Source of the DNA: Pseudomonadota bacterium
GTDB lineage: Bacteria; Pseudomonadota; Gammaproteobacteria; Berkiellales; Berkiellaceae
Length of the DNA: 53,075 bases
Reading direction: 5' to 3'
NCBI GenBank assembly: GCA_018242045.1
Contig: JAFECR010000010.1
Location: forward strand, 38,244-91,318
Positions 1 to 9,214 of this stretch are shown in pieces. Numbering within the stretch: the first letter of the stretch is position 1; each line of letters begins with the position of its first letter. The notes under the pieces are model-generated. The model had not been told where the DNA came from. It saw only the letters and a program-made list of their open reading frames with translations, and made no database searches. The position numbers were made by a program, and so were the translations under genes.

Positions 1-22
1 TTAAAGTGGATCGAGTATATTA
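1..22. repeat. Right end of an interspersed repeat cut by the window edge
   Basis: The first 22 bases, read on the minus strand, begin TAATATACTCGATCCACTTT. This resembles the repeat ends at 53022 (ATATATTCGCTCCACTTTGA) and 37491 (TATATACTCGCGCCATTTTG). It is probably the terminus of a repeat copy that extends leftward out of the window. Only one end is visible, so the assignment is tentative. Confidence 0.35.
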
Positions 23-27
23 TGAAC

Positions 28-1635
28 TTATGTGTTTTGTGTAATTTGAGTAATTGGCAGCTTTACAGTAAAATTTGTTCCTTTACCCATTTCGCTCTCA
101 ATTTCCATACTGCCACCATTTTCCAGAATAATTTCTCGTGCAATAAATAGTCTTATATTTTTGCCTGAAACATTCCCATTCATAGTAGGATTCAACAACT
201 CTTCCTTAATTTCGTTACTCATACCAAAACCTGTATCTACAATGTTAATGACAATTTCTGTGTTAACTTGTTTGGCTTGAACATTAATCTCTCCTTCTTT
301 TGCAATAGAAGCAAGAGAACTCATCAGCACATTGGTCAACGCATGCACCAATTTTCTAGCATCGCAAATTGTACTTGGCAAAATATCTATTTCAGATTTT
401 AATTTTTGCTTTTCTTGCAGGGTATTCTCAATTAAGGAAACAGAAAAAAGGATACAGCTTGTGATGTCAGTTTCTTCTAAATGCATTTCATTATTAAGTG
501 AAAAAGATTCTATATGTTTCAATGTTTTTTTAAAGTCATCAAGCAACATTTTAGTTTGCGTTAATACTTCACTAAATTTTTCATGAATCATTTCAATATG
601 ATGTGATGATTTTTTCAAATCTGCCAGTTTAAGATCATCAAACTGTGGTTGTTGTTTTATTTCCAATAAGAACAAATTAACCGAATTTAGGACTTCTTGA
701 TAATTTAATAATACTTTAATTTGATTTGATAAATGTTCAAAACGCTTTTTAAACTGTATCAGGCTTTGCGGAAATAAACTTAGGTAAAGCACCTTCTCAT
801 CATCTAATTGTTGAACCTTTTTGGTTATGTTTCGAGCTTGTCCTAAGGTAACTATCATATTATTAATGGCCACACCTAATTGACCTATTTCATCACCTGA
901 TGTTACGTTTGCTCGCCTATTTAAATTTCCTTTAGCTATTTCACTGGCAATATCCCTTAAATTAATAATTGGTTCTGAAACTTTGCGAGAAAGATAAGCA
1001 CTAAAAATAAAAACTGCTATAAGAAGCATGCCATAGGAAAAAAAAGCCCAAAATATGACTCTGTGGGCTTCCTGTTCTGCTTTTATTACTTCTGCATTCC
1101 AAAATGAAAATTCTTTAGCTACCGAATTTGAAATTGACGTTCTAAGTGTTTTTTGAAAACCATCAAGTTTCTTTAAAGATGCGGCAATTGTTGTTGCGCT
1201 TTCCCCATTATCAATGTAATCAACTACCAACAACGCCTGATCAGTAAAATTATCTTCCAAATGATCTATGACTTTTTCTAATTTATCTATGCTACTTTCA
1301 TCCATAAATAATTTCAGTGCTTGATCTTTTGTATACTTTTTATATTCTGATTCCCATTTCATAACTTCATTTACTTTAGATAACAATTCCGCTCGTGTAG
1401 GACTTACATCATTTTTAATCATATATAAATTTAGCAATCGCATAAAATCAAGTGTGTTTTCATTCATTTTGGACAAAGCAAACATTCGTGGTCGAGACTG
1501 TTGAACGATGTTTAATAAAAGATCATTGTTTTGTTTAACTTTAATGACGGTAAACAATATAAATGGAAAGCACAATAACCCCACCATCAGGTGGGTAATG
1601 AGCAACTTATTCTTGATGCTTAAATTATTAAGCAT
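28..1635 (-). CDS. Membrane sensor histidine kinase (HAMP + HATPase), catalytic boxes degenerate
   Basis: The 535-residue protein has a membrane segment near residues 10-32, a periplasmic helical domain to about 190, a second membrane segment at about 192-217, a HAMP linker at about 218-270, a long helical region, and a C-terminal HATPase-type domain at about 400-530. The G1 box is recognisable (DTGFGM). The region aligning with the H-box reads FEHLSNQIK, which places Glu300 where the phosphorylated His should be and His301 next to it. The N-box Asn is replaced by Ser439 and the G2 box is weak (SGKNIRLFIAR). A GAGG ribosome site precedes the ATG. No response regulator lies nearby. It may be a weak kinase, a phosphatase or a scaffold; membrane sensor architecture is clear, catalytic activity is doubtful. 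Confidence 0.8.
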   Translation of the reverse strand: MLNNLSIKNKLLITHLMVGLLCFPFILFTVIKVKQNNDLLLNIVQQSRPRMFALSKMNENTLDFMRLLNLYMIKNDVSPTRAELLSKVNEVMKWESEYKKYTKDQALKLFMDESSIDKLEKVIDHLEDNFTDQALLVVDYIDNGESATTIAASLKKLDGFQKTLRTSISNSVAKEFSFWNAEVIKAEQEAHRVIFWAFFSYGMLLIAVFIFSAYLSRKVSEPIINLRDIASEIAKGNLNRRANVTSGDEIGQLGVAINNMIVTLGQARNITKKVQQLDDEKVLYLSLFPQSLIQFKKRFEHLSNQIKVLLNYQEVLNSVNLFLLEIKQQPQFDDLKLADLKKSSHHIEMIHEKFSEVLTQTKMLLDDFKKTLKHIESFSLNNEMHLEETDITSCILFSVSLIENTLQEKQKLKSEIDILPSTICDARKLVHALTNVLMSSLASIAKEGEINVQAKQVNTEIVINIVDTGFGMSNEIKEELLNPTMNGNVSGKNIRLFIAREIILENGGSMEIESEMGKGTNFTVKLPITQITQNT

Positions 1636-1818
1636 ATAGGCCTCATTCTACTATTTTAATGGGTTTCTTTTTCTTCAGTGTAATTTTAATCAAGAACAAT
1701 TAAATTTAATTTTGAGCATTTGAATAATCAGTAAAGTCGAAATCTTAGCACAGATTACAGAAAAAAATGATGCTGATTTTTCTTGCAACTTTATTTGTAT
1801 TTACTTTGACCGATAATT

Positions 1819-1950
1819 TATACTCGAACCAGTTTAAATTTAGACTAGGCGCCAAGCGCGCGAACCCCCAGGCGTGCAGCTTTGATTAGTGCATGACTGG
1901 GGTGGGCGGGCGTAGGCTTTAAGCCTAAATTTAAACTGGGAAGAGTATAT
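1819..1950. repeat. Interspersed repeat with terminal inverted repeats, copy 1
   Basis: This 132-base element starts TATACTCGAACCAGTTTAAA and ends in the inverse, TTTAAACTGGGAAGAGTATA. Between the ends lies a smaller inverted pair, CCCCAGG and CTGGGG, around a GTGCATGA segment. The same architecture recurs at 11740, 24491 and 46137. It has no coding capacity. It occupies much of the 350-base gap between the divergent kinase and phasin genes; the rest of that gap (1636-1818) is AT-rich and shows nothing else that I recognise. Confidence 0.8.
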
Positions 1951-1985
1951 CAAGGAAACCAAGACAAGCAAACAGAGGTATTATC

Positions 1986-2360
1986 ATGGTACACACTCAA
2001 GCATCTTTAAACTGGCCAAGTTCCTTATACAATTTTCAGCCTTTTCAAGGCTCAATGGGCACATGGTTGAATTTAAATAAAATTACTATGCAAATGTGCA
2101 GCGAAATAATGATGGAAAACTTAAATACCTGTAATGAGCTCATTCAGTGTAACTTGGAATTGATGAAAGAAATAAAGAAGTTTAAAAACCCTGAAGGTTG
2201 GATGAATGCTCAAAACTATTGGACTTCAAGTTTTGCGCCAACCTGTTATCAATATTCTCAGCACATGCTTGAAATTCTTACAAGAGCTGCAGCAGAATAT
2301 AATAAGTGCTTCTCTAAAGAAATGCATCACTTTGAACAAGAAAAGAAAGCAAAGCATTAA
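1986..2360 (+). CDS. Phasin-like polyhydroxyalkanoate granule protein
   Basis: The 124-residue protein is mostly amphipathic helix, with no signal peptide or membrane segment. Its size, the pattern around NLNTCNELIQCNLELMKEIKKF and its position 40 bases before the PHA synthase gene fit the phasin family, which coats polyester granules and controls their size. An AGAGG site lies 7 bases before the ATG. Phasins diverge strongly, so the call rests more on context than on sequence. The repeat at 1819-1950 lies directly upstream and could carry or modify its promoter. Confidence 0.6.
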   Translation: MVHTQASLNWPSSLYNFQPFQGSMGTWLNLNKITMQMCSEIMMENLNTCNELIQCNLELMKEIKKFKNPEGWMNAQNYWTSSFAPTCYQYSQHMLEILTRAAAEYNKCFSKEMHHFEQEKKAKH

Positions 2361-2400
2361 TCATGTATGATCACAATTGAGTATAAATATTTGACATCCG

Positions 2401-4200
2401 ATGGAAAATAAAAAATCAAATCACGAAAGCTTTGATGTTAAATACCGTGACTTTAGAGACACCATGCTACCTGATATATCCTCCTATGAAGGTGAATATT
2501 TCGACAAAGCGGTGCATGTTTTTCTAAGTAAACATTGGGGTTGGCTTTCTCCTGCTTCTATTTCACTTGCCATGTTTGATTGGTATACCCATATGGGTAT
2601 CTCACCTATAAAACAAATGAGCATCATAAGAGAATACCAAGAAAAATTTGGTTTATTATTTTTTAATGCCTTTCATTCTTTTTTTTCCAAAGATTACACC
2701 AATTTAATCACCTGCAAAAAGAACGATCATCGTTTTAAAAGTCATCTTTGGTGCGAATTTCCATTTAATTTATATTCTCAATGTTTTTTACTCCACGAAG
2801 AAGTGCTTAACAATGCAACAAAAGATGTGCGAGGCGTTTCACATCATCATCAGAATGTTGTTAAATTTCTTTCGCGGCAAGTGTTAGATATTTTTGCGCC
2901 TTCTAATTTTCCTTTAACAAACCCTGAAGTATTGAAAGTAACCCTTGATTCACATGGTCAAAATTTTTATGAAGGATATAAAAATTATATTGATGATATA
3001 TATCGTTATATAAAAAAGTTGCCACCTGCTGGTTGTGAACAATTTGAAGTGGGCAAGAACTTAGCAATGACACCCGGAAAAGTCATTTATCGTAATCATC
3101 TGATTGAATTAATTCAATATGAACCAACAACACCAACTGTATTTAGAAAACCTGTGCTATTCATTCCGGCATGGATTATGAAATATTACATTTTAGATCT
3201 ATCAGAACATAATTCGATGGTCAAATATTTGGTAAATCAGGGTCATACGGTTTTTATGATTTCTTGGAAAAATCCAGACAAAGAAGATAGACACTTAGGT
3301 ATTGATGATTACATCAATTTGGGGATCATGTCTGCGCTTGATATTATCGAAAAAATTATTCCTTACACCAAAGTAAATGCGGTTGGCTATTGTATTGGAG
3401 GCACATTATTAATGGCCACGGCAGCGTACATGGCAACTCGTTCTGATAAAAGATTAGACACAATCACGTTATTTGCCGCGCAAGTTGACTTTAGAGATGC
3501 AGGTGAATTGCAACTTTTCATTGACGAAAGTCAAGTTACCTATCTTGAAGATGTCATGTGGGAAAAAGGCTATTTAGATGGTTCTCAAATGGCTGGGGCA
3601 TTTAGCATGTTGCGCTCTTCTGAATTAATCTATTCTCGTATGATTAAAGATTATTTAATAGGCGAAAGGGAACCAATGTTTGACATCATGGCTTGGGATC
3701 ACGATACCACCAGATTACCTTATCGCATGCATTCAGAATATTTACGAAAACTCTTTTTAAATAATCTATTGGTTCAAGGGAAATTTTCCGTTAATGGAAA
3801 AAAAGTTTCACTCGGTGATATTACAATCCCTATGTTTGTGGTAAGCACTTTAACTGATCACGTCTCTCCTTGGCGTTCTGTGTATAAAATTCATCTTTTT
3901 TGCAAAAATTCCATACATTTTGTACTTACCAATGGTGGACATAATGCAGGGATCCTAAGCGAACCAGGACATGCCAATAGAAGATTTCAAATGATGAAAA
4001 GAAAAGAAGGTGGTAAATACATCACAACAGAATCGTGGCTCCATAGTGCGCCTTCTATGGAGGGTTCCTGGTGGCCAAGTTGGCAACAATGGCTTGCTGA
4101 ATATTCTTCAGAGCAGACCCCGCCCCCAAAAATGGGAAATCCACAAAAAGATATTCATGTCCTTCATGACGCACCTGGCACTTACGTACATAAAAAATAA
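2401..4200 (+). CDS. phaC: Poly(3-hydroxyalkanoate) synthase, class I type
   Basis: At 599 residues this matches class I PhaC, which polymerises hydroxyacyl-CoA into storage polyester on granules. The lipase-like box appears as GYCIGGTL, whose Cys is the acyl-binding nucleophile. The catalytic Asp lies in TLTDHVSPW and the His in TNGGHNAGI. The N-terminal domain (about 1-240) is followed by an alpha/beta hydrolase core. It follows the phasin-like gene by 40 bases, presumably as one operon. No strong ribosome site is visible before the ATG. The usual phaA and phaB partners are not in this window. The family assignment is secure. Confidence 0.95.
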   Translation: MENKKSNHESFDVKYRDFRDTMLPDISSYEGEYFDKAVHVFLSKHWGWLSPASISLAMFDWYTHMGISPIKQMSIIREYQEKFGLLFFNAFHSFFSKDYTNLITCKKNDHRFKSHLWCEFPFNLYSQCFLLHEEVLNNATKDVRGVSHHHQNVVKFLSRQVLDIFAPSNFPLTNPEVLKVTLDSHGQNFYEGYKNYIDDIYRYIKKLPPAGCEQFEVGKNLAMTPGKVIYRNHLIELIQYEPTTPTVFRKPVLFIPAWIMKYYILDLSEHNSMVKYLVNQGHTVFMISWKNPDKEDRHLGIDDYINLGIMSALDIIEKIIPYTKVNAVGYCIGGTLLMATAAYMATRSDKRLDTITLFAAQVDFRDAGELQLFIDESQVTYLEDVMWEKGYLDGSQMAGAFSMLRSSELIYSRMIKDYLIGEREPMFDIMAWDHDTTRLPYRMHSEYLRKLFLNNLLVQGKFSVNGKKVSLGDITIPMFVVSTLTDHVSPWRSVYKIHLFCKNSIHFVLTNGGHNAGILSEPGHANRRFQMMKRKEGGKYITTESWLHSAPSMEGSWWPSWQQWLAEYSSEQTPPPKMGNPQKDIHVLHDAPGTYVHKK

Positions 4201-4303
4201 TTTTTACGGATCCTAAAAGCAAACTGGTTATTTGCATTAATTTTCCAAATATATAATAATTGCCAGGCTAATGGGCATTTAAAATCAAAATGATGAGGCA
4301 ACT

Positions 4304-6115
4304 GTGGATCAAGATGGATTCTTATTCAAAACATTCGTATTTCTTGCAGCAGCCTGTCTTGTTGTGCCTCTTGCCAATCGATTTCGCTTAGGCTCTGTTA
4401 TCGGATATCTTGTTGCTGGCATTTTGATAGGTCCGTTCGGATTTGGCCTTATTGGAAATACCCAAGCCATTATGCATTTTGCAGAGTTTGGCATTGTGAT
4501 GATGCTTTTCTTAATTGGCCTAGAGCTAGACCCAACAATGCTTTGGAAAATGCGAAAAGCCATTTTAGGTTTAGGTAGCTTACAGATCCTTTTTACAACT
4601 TTTTTATTCGCGATCATTGGCTTAGCACTTGGATATTCTTGGCAAGTGTGTGTGACTTGTGCGATGGCATTATCACTTTCTTCAACTGCATTGGGCTTGC
4701 AGATCCTACAAGAAAAAGTACTTCTCAATACCCCTGGGGGTAATGCCGCTTTTGCTGTGTTGCTCTTTCAAGATATTGCTGTTATCCCTATCTTAATTGT
4801 TATGCCATTATTGACACTCAAAGCAGCCCCTCCTTTCACAACAACAAACGCTTTTTGGATAGATTCTCTTAATAACTGGGAACAAGCGCTAGTCACCATG
4901 ATAGCTATCACCTTTGTGGTTTTTGTTGGGCGTTATTTTTCCCGTTACGTATTTCATTTTGTTGCCAAAACCAATATTCGAGAAGTGTTTACTGCAACTT
5001 CATTGGCTTTAGTGGTGGGCATCACTTTACTAATGCAATTGGTAGGTATTTCACCAGCTTTGGGTGCCTTTATTGCCGGTTTGGTACTAGCAAATTCTGA
5101 ATACAAACATACTTTAGAAACAGATATTGAGCCATTTAAAGGGCTATTGTTAGGCCTATTCTTTATTTCTATTGGCATGGGCATGAATTTTAATTTTCTT
5201 ATTGAACATCCCTACTTATTAATAGGGGGTTTAGTAATATTTATTGCTGGAAAAATGACCATTTTATTCGCGCTTGGCAAAGGTTTTGGTTTAGTGCTTC
5301 GTCAAAATGCGCTTTTTACCGTAACCATGTCTCAAGGTGGCGAATTTGCTTTTGTTTTGTTTCAATATGCCACCGGTTTAAAGATCCTCAACAAATCTCA
5401 AGCCTCTTTTTTAACCATGATGGTTGCCTTATCAATGGCTATCACGCCTTTTTTAATGATACTTTACGAAAAATTTATTTTCAAAAAGCATGTTTCAAGC
5501 AATATTGCGTATGACACAATTAGAGAAACAGATAGCACCGTGATAATGGCAGGATATGGGCGCTTTGGACAAATTATTGGAAGATTTATGAGCGCACAAG
5601 GCTTGAAGCTCACTATCCTTGAAAAGGATCCTGATCAAATCGAACAAATTCGTCGTTTTGGGATCAAAGCCTATTTTGGTGATGCCTCACGCCTTGACTT
5701 ACTTCGAAACGCTGGCATAGAAAAAGCAAAAATGTTGATAATTGCCATTGATGATGCTGATAAAGCAATTGAAATTGTGAATATTGTTAAGCAATTATTT
5801 CCGCACGTACAAATTTTAGCCAGAGCGCGTAACCGGCGCCACGCCTATAACTTATACAAAGCAGGTGTTGATTATTTCAAACGAGAAACTTTCGACTCTG
5901 CACTGAGCATGGGCCAAGCTGCAATGAGAAGAATGGGAAAGCCTGCGCAAGAATTGCGCTATAAAGCTAAAAAATTTAAACAACATGACGAAAAAACGCT
6001 TAAAACCTCATTTGCCTTCTTTGAAAAAGAACCTGAATTAATTAGCTTTTCCAAACAAGCACGTCACGAGCTTGAACGTATTTTACAAAGTGATATTGAG
6101 AAAAAATCCAGCTGA
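4304..6115 (+). CDS. CPA2 family monovalent cation/proton antiporter, KefB/KefC-like
   Basis: The 603-residue inner-membrane protein has about twelve hydrophobic segments over residues 10-385. A cytoplasmic RCK/TrkA-N domain follows, with the nucleotide-binding loop AGYGRFGQIIG near residue 416. This is the layout of KefB/KefC, which release K+ in exchange for H+ to protect against electrophiles. Translation probably starts at GTG 4304, because GAGG lies 7 bases upstream and no in-frame ATG is nearby. No KefF/KefG ancillary flavoprotein is adjacent, so the exact subfamily (KefB, KefC or YbaL) is unresolved. Confidence 0.88.
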   Translation: MDQDGFLFKTFVFLAAACLVVPLANRFRLGSVIGYLVAGILIGPFGFGLIGNTQAIMHFAEFGIVMMLFLIGLELDPTMLWKMRKAILGLGSLQILFTTFLFAIIGLALGYSWQVCVTCAMALSLSSTALGLQILQEKVLLNTPGGNAAFAVLLFQDIAVIPILIVMPLLTLKAAPPFTTTNAFWIDSLNNWEQALVTMIAITFVVFVGRYFSRYVFHFVAKTNIREVFTATSLALVVGITLLMQLVGISPALGAFIAGLVLANSEYKHTLETDIEPFKGLLLGLFFISIGMGMNFNFLIEHPYLLIGGLVIFIAGKMTILFALGKGFGLVLRQNALFTVTMSQGGEFAFVLFQYATGLKILNKSQASFLTMMVALSMAITPFLMILYEKFIFKKHVSSNIAYDTIRETDSTVIMAGYGRFGQIIGRFMSAQGLKLTILEKDPDQIEQIRRFGIKAYFGDASRLDLLRNAGIEKAKMLIIAIDDADKAIEIVNIVKQLFPHVQILARARNRRHAYNLYKAGVDYFKRETFDSALSMGQAAMRRMGKPAQELRYKAKKFKQHDEKTLKTSFAFFEKEPELISFSKQARHELERILQSDIEKKSS

Positions 6116-6233
6116 TTCAATAAGTGTAGTGTCATGAATTAATCGATCTCAACAATATTAAATTTGACGGATTAGCCAACTAAAGTTAGGATATTGAATT
6201 GATTCAACTTGTTGTACACTAGCGAAATAACTA

Positions 6234-8003
6234 ATGTTTGGTCGGATTAAAGAGTTTATCAACGCAATTCTATATCTATGGGAACTTATCGCCTCTGCGG
6301 TTGGCTTCTATTTTACCACGATGAATGTTTTCGATCTCTGGAGCAAGGAATCGCGCCAAAAACGTAGTTTTTCTCGTCGAGTAGCCCTTACCCTCTTTAA
6401 TCTGCTACATATTTTCGCCATGTTTCTTGCAGCGGGTCTTTTTGGCGAACTTATACTTAGCGCCCCATTAGCTACCTTACTTATTAGTGCAACTTCTTTA
6501 TTCAGCGATTGTTATGAGTATATTCAAGAAATATATCAAAATTACTCCCGTCAAAAAGAACTTGAAATACTGCAAGAAAAATGCAAATTAGAACACATTG
6601 ATTTTCAACAAAACGTTCTTTTTTTTGAGGATTTTTTTGAACTACAAAATAAACTTGCTGCTGTCAATTTTCAGCGTGAAGAACTTTGTCAATTTTTAAC
6701 CCAAATAGAAGACAATACAACACAAAACCCAGAACATGCCAAAATGCTGGCGGAGATCACTGAAGAGTTAGTTGAAAGATGTCAGGCGTTAATTAATGAA
6801 AATGAAATTATACATAACTTCTATCAAAGTTATGGTAAACAGGTAAACCCACAAGAAGTTATTAAAACCACGAATAAAGAAGTTCAATTAATTAATCAAC
6901 ATAAAATAGAATTACATCTGGAATTAAAAAGATTAGAAGCCAAAGGAATAAACGATTCACCCGAAGTAACAAGTTATAAAAATCTTTTGAGTGTACTTGA
7001 TAATAATATTAGAAATTTGGCTGTCATTAACCTTCATTTTTACATGATCAATAAATCTCAAACTACCATCAAAGAACTTAAAGAACAAAAGCAAGGCTTA
7101 AATCTGAAATATTCAAAGCCACCTTTTAGCGATTATTCACTCGTTGAAAAAGCGCAACTCAAGCAAGTTGAGCATGAATATATTACGAAGAGAATTGAAT
7201 CCATCGAAGCGCATATTAAACAAATGCAACAGATTGAATCAAACGAATCTTCAAAAATAATTAAATTCAATGCTTATGAGGCACTCGCTGAGTTAAAGCA
7301 ATCTAGTGATGATGTCACATTAAGAAAAGTTTTGTTAGAACAAATTGAACTATTCGATCAGATGATTAAAATGCTCGAAAAAGATGCGGCTGCAAAAAAT
7401 ACTTATCTGCAAAATATTTCAAGCAATCCTGGCCAAGAATTACCACAAGATATTACCAAAATATTTGAATCTGCCCAAAGACTCATTGCTATTAAGCGCG
7501 AATTAGCATTAGCGAAAATTGAAGAAAAACATAAATTGTGGTCAACAAGATATAGTATTATTACTGCTATCATCGCAATCTTGCTTTGTTCTTCCAACTT
7601 CTGGATAGCTTCTCAATTTATTGAAAATATTATGCGATTCGTTGGCGTAATGGCAGGTCTTACCTGTCTGATGGGCTATTTGGAAAACAAACGCGCTAAA
7701 TCTAAACATCAATCAGAAGAACAAGCAGAAATTGACAACATTATGCTCGAATGTAGAAATAGAGCCAGCATGGTGCATGATCCTGAAGTGCGTTCTGCTT
7801 GCTTTAAAGAATTAGGAGCTATTGCCAATAAGTTACGCCAACAATATGTTTCTGTTGCCACTTCTGGGCAAACATCCGTCAATCAACAACCACAAAATAG
7901 AACCTATATTACAAGCCCCTTACGCAGTTCACAGCCTTTAAGAAAATCAAACAGCAGTAACCAATCTCTGCGCCAATCACAACCGCGATTTAACGTCTTA
8001 TAA
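6234..8003 (+). CDS. Hypothetical membrane-anchored coiled-coil protein
   Basis: I do not recognise a family. The 589-residue protein has a hydrophobic region near residues 50-90, a very long charged helical and coiled-coil stretch at about 100-430, and a second hydrophobic hairpin at about 438-480. The last 60 residues are rich in Gln, Ser, Asn and Arg. It has no cleavable signal peptide. The start lies in AACTAATG with no clear ribosome site. The near-palindrome TTGAATTGATTCAA about 40 bases upstream could be an operator or part of a promoter. The architecture resembles secreted effectors of host-associated Legionellales, but that is inference only. Confidence 0.75.
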   Translation: MFGRIKEFINAILYLWELIASAVGFYFTTMNVFDLWSKESRQKRSFSRRVALTLFNLLHIFAMFLAAGLFGELILSAPLATLLISATSLFSDCYEYIQEIYQNYSRQKELEILQEKCKLEHIDFQQNVLFFEDFFELQNKLAAVNFQREELCQFLTQIEDNTTQNPEHAKMLAEITEELVERCQALINENEIIHNFYQSYGKQVNPQEVIKTTNKEVQLINQHKIELHLELKRLEAKGINDSPEVTSYKNLLSVLDNNIRNLAVINLHFYMINKSQTTIKELKEQKQGLNLKYSKPPFSDYSLVEKAQLKQVEHEYITKRIESIEAHIKQMQQIESNESSKIIKFNAYEALAELKQSSDDVTLRKVLLEQIELFDQMIKMLEKDAAAKNTYLQNISSNPGQELPQDITKIFESAQRLIAIKRELALAKIEEKHKLWSTRYSIITAIIAILLCSSNFWIASQFIENIMRFVGVMAGLTCLMGYLENKRAKSKHQSEEQAEIDNIMLECRNRASMVHDPEVRSACFKELGAIANKLRQQYVSVATSGQTSVNQQPQNRTYITSPLRSSQPLRKSNSSNQSLRQSQPRFNVL

Positions 8004-8018
8004 TTTTAAGGCAAGATT

Positions 8019-8417
8019 TCATTGTTGTTCTTTGTTGTCTATGGCTTCTTGCGCCACTTGTTTATCTGCATCGGAAGCATTGTTGTTGCCAAGTACCAAG
8101 CCCATCCATGTTTTGCTAATCGTATCGTTTCCTGCTTCACATTCCATTTTGGCTATTTTTTCTGCAGCAATAAAATTACCGGAAACTGCCATCGATCTCA
8201 TGCCGACAGTTACACATTGATTGTAAACATCCGGATTATTTGCATCTGGCCTTTTGGCGCATTCTTTCTCAAAATTATCCACCATTTTTGCAAGTTCAGA
8301 TGAATCGGGGCTATGCTCTGGCAATTTTGCAAGGATTGTTTGACAATCAATGACAGCATAAATTGGTAGCGAAAACAATGCAAAAATAGTTGTAAATACA
8401 ATTTTGCTATAGCGCAT
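8019..8417 (-). CDS. Small exported hypothetical protein
   Basis: The protein starts MRYSKIVFTTIFALFSLPIYA, a classic Sec signal peptide, giving a mature periplasmic or secreted product of about 110 residues. I chose the ATG at 8417 because AGAGGA lies 5 bases before it; an in-frame ATG 15 bases further upstream lacks such a site. The mature part has four Cys residues (DCQ, KEC, NQC, MEC), which may form disulfides. No known domain is recognised. It converges on the gene ending at 8003 and diverges from the membrane protein that follows. Confidence 0.75.
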   Translation of the reverse strand: MRYSKIVFTTIFALFSLPIYAVIDCQTILAKLPEHSPDSSELAKMVDNFEKECAKRPDANNPDVYNQCVTVGMRSMAVSGNFIAAEKIAKMECEAGNDTISKTWMGLVLGNNNASDADKQVAQEAIDNKEQQ

Positions 8418-8476
8418 GATTCCTCTTCGCATGTAATATGATTATAAAAAGAAATATATATTATTTAAGGTTGCAA

Positions 8477-9205
8477 ATGTCCCCAATACTGGCCATATGG
8501 GCAATTCTAAAGCGTTCTTTTAAGCTTTTTATTAGAACTTATCGGGATGTTTTGCCTTTTGTCTTACTTTATGTAATTTGTATCTATCTCATAAATAGAA
8601 CCTTAGCACCAAAAACATTTTTAAATATAGGCCTTGATCTTTTTTCAACCCTATTTTTCTTCAGCTGTATCTTATATGCCATCGATTTGCGCCATCATCA
8701 CCTTAACTTTAGCTATTTGAATATTTGTAAAAGAGCAATAAAGCGATTCTTTCCAACACTCGTTGCTATCGCACTGATGCTACTGCCTGCAATCTTCATT
8801 GGCTTGATTTCAAAATTTGCAATCAATTGGGCTTTGTCTTCAGCGGCAGATTCAAACATGATAAAGACGTTTTTGATATTACTTTTATTTATTGGCATGA
8901 TTACATGGATGGTGATAATACTTTATTTTAACCTTTCTATGTATATCATCGTTGTTAAAGAAGCAAACCCGATTCAAGGCTTAAAAAAAAGTTATATGCT
9001 AATTCGGGGACATTGGTTTAGAACTTTTATGCTTATCCTTTCACTCATTTTAATGTCATTCTTTCTACAATCTTTATGCTTAATGATAAGCAACCATATC
9101 ATCGAATTGGTCCGATTAATTATTACTCCCTTTAGTGCAGCATTAATGATAACTTATTATGATCATTTGAAAGGATCTGGTTCCCAACAAAGTGAGATTT
9201 CTTAA
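8477..9205 (+). CDS. Multi-pass inner-membrane protein of unknown function
   Basis: The product (242 residues from this start) has about six hydrophobic segments and a conserved-looking GLKKSYMLIRGHW motif. That motif resembles proteins with YciC-like or DUF975-type membrane domains, where a similar 'A-x-x-x-S-x-x-L-x-x-G-x-W' motif occurs. An upstream ATG at 8438 is possible, but AAGG lies 6 bases before 8477 and the hydrophobic pattern begins there. It ends 9 bases before the convergent M48 peptidase gene. No specific role can be given. Confidence 0.7.
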   Translation: MSPILAIWAILKRSFKLFIRTYRDVLPFVLLYVICIYLINRTLAPKTFLNIGLDLFSTLFFFSCILYAIDLRHHHLNFSYLNICKRAIKRFFPTLVAIALMLLPAIFIGLISKFAINWALSSAADSNMIKTFLILLLFIGMITWMVIILYFNLSMYIIVVKEANPIQGLKKSYMLIRGHWFRTFMLILSLILMSFFLQSLCLMISNHIIELVRLIITPFSAALMITYYDHLKGSGSQQSEIS

Positions 9206-9214
9206 TCCAAGAAC

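Noticed and set aside
332..586. Plus-strand open frame inside the sensor kinase gene
   Set aside because: It is antisense to a well-supported coding region, and its content is explained by that gene.
1819..1950. Repeat element as an insertion sequence with its own transposase
   Set aside because: The element is about 130 bases and has no open frame; no transposase occurs in the window, so at most it is a non-autonomous element.
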